From contig JAVKCG010000053.1 in assembly GCA_040222875.1 (NCBI GenBank), positions 744,001-808,000 on the forward strand: a stretch of 64,000 nt of DNA, in the 5' to 3' direction. Source of the DNA: JAJCYL01 sp040222875 (GTDB taxonomy: Bacteria; Bacteroidota; Bacteroidia; Cytophagales; Cyclobacteriaceae). Below the pieces are notes generated by a model. That model did not search any database. It was given only the letters and a program-made list of their open reading frames with translations, and was not told the DNA's origin. A program made the position numbers and the translations under genes. Below, piece after piece: positions 62,990 through 64,000 of this stretch; the first letter of the stretch is position 1; every line of letters starts with the position of its first letter.

Positions 62990-64000
62990 TTATCTATCTA
63001 ACAAGTCATGCATTAACGCGTATTTCGTTTCCTCTATTTCATGATTACTAAAGTACCAATCAATTGTTTTTTGTAGGCCTTCTTTGAAGGACACCCGCGG
63101 TTTAAAGCCCAGAATCGATTGTGCTAAACTGTTGTCTGCAACCCTATTTAGCGGCCCCACAGGCATATCTGGAAGAAATTTAAGGGGGAGTTTAGTACTC
63201 GTCATTTGGAGAATCAATTGGACAGCCTCTAGTACAGAGGTTCTTTCCATTGTGCCAATATTAACCGCTGTACCGTCATCAATTTTTTCGGCTGCAAGTA
63301 GAGTCCCTTCAACTATATCATCAACGTAAGTCCAGTTGCGTATTTGAGTGCCATCTCCCCAAATTTCAAAAGGATTTTGTTTAATCATCGCTCTTGCAAT
63401 CATTGCAATAATCGCATGATTTTCCACACCACGCGGTCCATAAACAGTAAAATATCTACAGCTTGCGGCTTTCATATTAGTTTCTTTACAAAACGATTTA
63501 AGAGTCATTTCAGCCATAAGCTTGGCCCATCCATAGATGTTATCCGCATCATAAGGAGGTCCTACTAAATCTTCGGTTAGGTATAGAATTTCATCTGGAT
63601 TGGACTGTTTATAATTGGGATAAACGCACCCGCTGGAGGCATACACAATTTTGCTTACTCCTGCGGATAACGCCTCGTGAAAAACCACGCCGTCAAGAAT
63701 GAAATTGCTACTTGTGGCCATCTGATGAGTTTCAACGTACCCTCTTCCGCCATGATCTGCAGCGAGATGCAATATCAAATCGATATCTTGAACTGCCTTA
63801 CGAGTAAAAGTAGAATCTTTTAGATCGCCCTGAAGAAACTCAATTTTTGTATTGTCGATGTGATTTTGAATGTTCTCCCTAAGTCCTGAACTGAGGTCAT
63901 CAGCAACTCGTACTTTGTAGCCTTGATTTACCAACTTGTTTACTAAATGAGACCCGATGAATGAAGCGCCACCAGTCACCAGTATTTTTTCATACGCAAT
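62990..64000 (-). CDS. NAD-dependent sugar-nucleotide epimerase, 5' end missing
   Basis: At least 336 residues of an extended short-chain dehydrogenase/epimerase. The Rossmann motif TGGASFIGSHLV is near the N-terminus, with the catalytic YASSGCVYP and Y-x3-K in YGWAKLMAE. GDP-mannose 3,5-epimerase, UDP-glucose 4-epimerase or dehydratase relatives are possible. The frame stays open to the window edge (reading ...YEKILVTGG), so the GTG at 63979 is internal and the true start lies outside or within a few bases. Confidence 0.88.
   Translation of the reverse strand: MAYEKILVTGGASFIGSHLVNKLVNQGYKVRVADDLSSGLRENIQNHIDNTKIEFLQGDLKDSTFTRKAVQDIDLILHLAADHGGRGYVETHQMATSSNFILDGVVFHEALSAGVSKIVYASSGCVYPNYKQSNPDEILYLTEDLVGPPYDADNIYGWAKLMAEMTLKSFCKETNMKAASCRYFTVYGPRGVENHAIIAMIARAMIKQNPFEIWGDGTQIRNWTYVDDIVEGTLLAAEKIDDGTAVNIGTMERTSVLEAVQLILQMTSTKLPLKFLPDMPVGPLNRVADNSLAQSILGFKPRVSFKEGLQKTIDWYFSNHEIEETKYALMHDLLDR

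Noticed and set aside
1..64000. CRISPR arrays, insertion sequences, rRNA, prophage genes, riboswitches
   Set aside because: No repeated spacer arrays, transposase or integrase frames, rRNA motifs or B12/TPP-type riboswitch sequence were found on either strand.

Overview
The window reads as chromosomal DNA of a free-living Bacteroidota, most likely a member of the Cytophagales. The evidence is a secreted M43 protease with a type IX secretion (T9SS) C-terminal sorting domain, TonB-dependent receptors with carboxypeptidase-like N-terminal domains, an ECF sigma/FecR/receptor triad, a DUF5916 outer-membrane protein, a fused isobutyryl-CoA mutase (IcmF), many lipoproteins, and several Bacteroidota-type promoters (TTG near -33, TAnnTTTG near -7) just upstream of start codons. 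Shine-Dalgarno sites are mostly absent. No rRNA, insertion sequence, prophage or CRISPR array was seen; there is one tRNA.

Layout. Bases 1-11.5 kb: the 3' end of rmuC, an FtsX/MacB-like permease, a coiled-coil membrane protein, then a minus-strand run of a BaiN-type flavoprotein (apparent CTG start), a SIMPL protein, a dienelactone-hydrolase-like lipoprotein, a tricorn-like protease and a threonine dehydratase. At 11.5-13.8 kb an A/T-rich insert carries an OLD-like ATPase/TOPRIM nuclease, the best defence candidate in the window. At 13.9-18.1 kb is a DnaE polymerase with a DnaQ-type proofreading exonuclease fused to its N-terminus. At 18.3-22.6 kb is a FecI-FecR-TonB receptor signalling operon. 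At 22.6-27.5 kb, on the minus strand, are an NHL-repeat lipoprotein, a PaaE-like ferredoxin reductase and a DUF5916 protein.

From 27.6 to 43.9 kb: purB, a membrane protein, MmcQ/YjbR, the M43 protease, NifU and Mrp Fe-S proteins, the pyruvate dehydrogenase E1 beta subunit, an OmpA/TPR lipoprotein, PspC, a TonB receptor transcribed behind rpe, a compact MOSC-MaoC-DinB-glycosyltransferase operon, and a lipoprotein cytochrome c. From 44.1 to 50.9 kb: a 39-residue membrane peptide gene, an SLC13 transporter translationally coupled to a PIN toxin/antitoxin pair, a beta-barrel protein, a second FtsX-like permease and an orphan protein.

From 51 to 64 kb: the cluster tRNA-Gln, prs, rplY, pth (minus strand), hisH-hisA-hisF without the rest of the histidine operon, an orphan DUF3592-like protein, a DUF58 protein, icmF, and the edge of a surface-glycan locus (a protein of unknown family, a GT11 fucosyltransferase and a sugar-nucleotide epimerase running off the right edge). 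Most genes are housekeeping. The unusual parts are the OLD-like insert, the exonuclease-polymerase fusion, the toxin-antitoxin/transporter overlap, the CTG start, the unlisted small membrane peptide and several dyad-symmetric intergenic sites.
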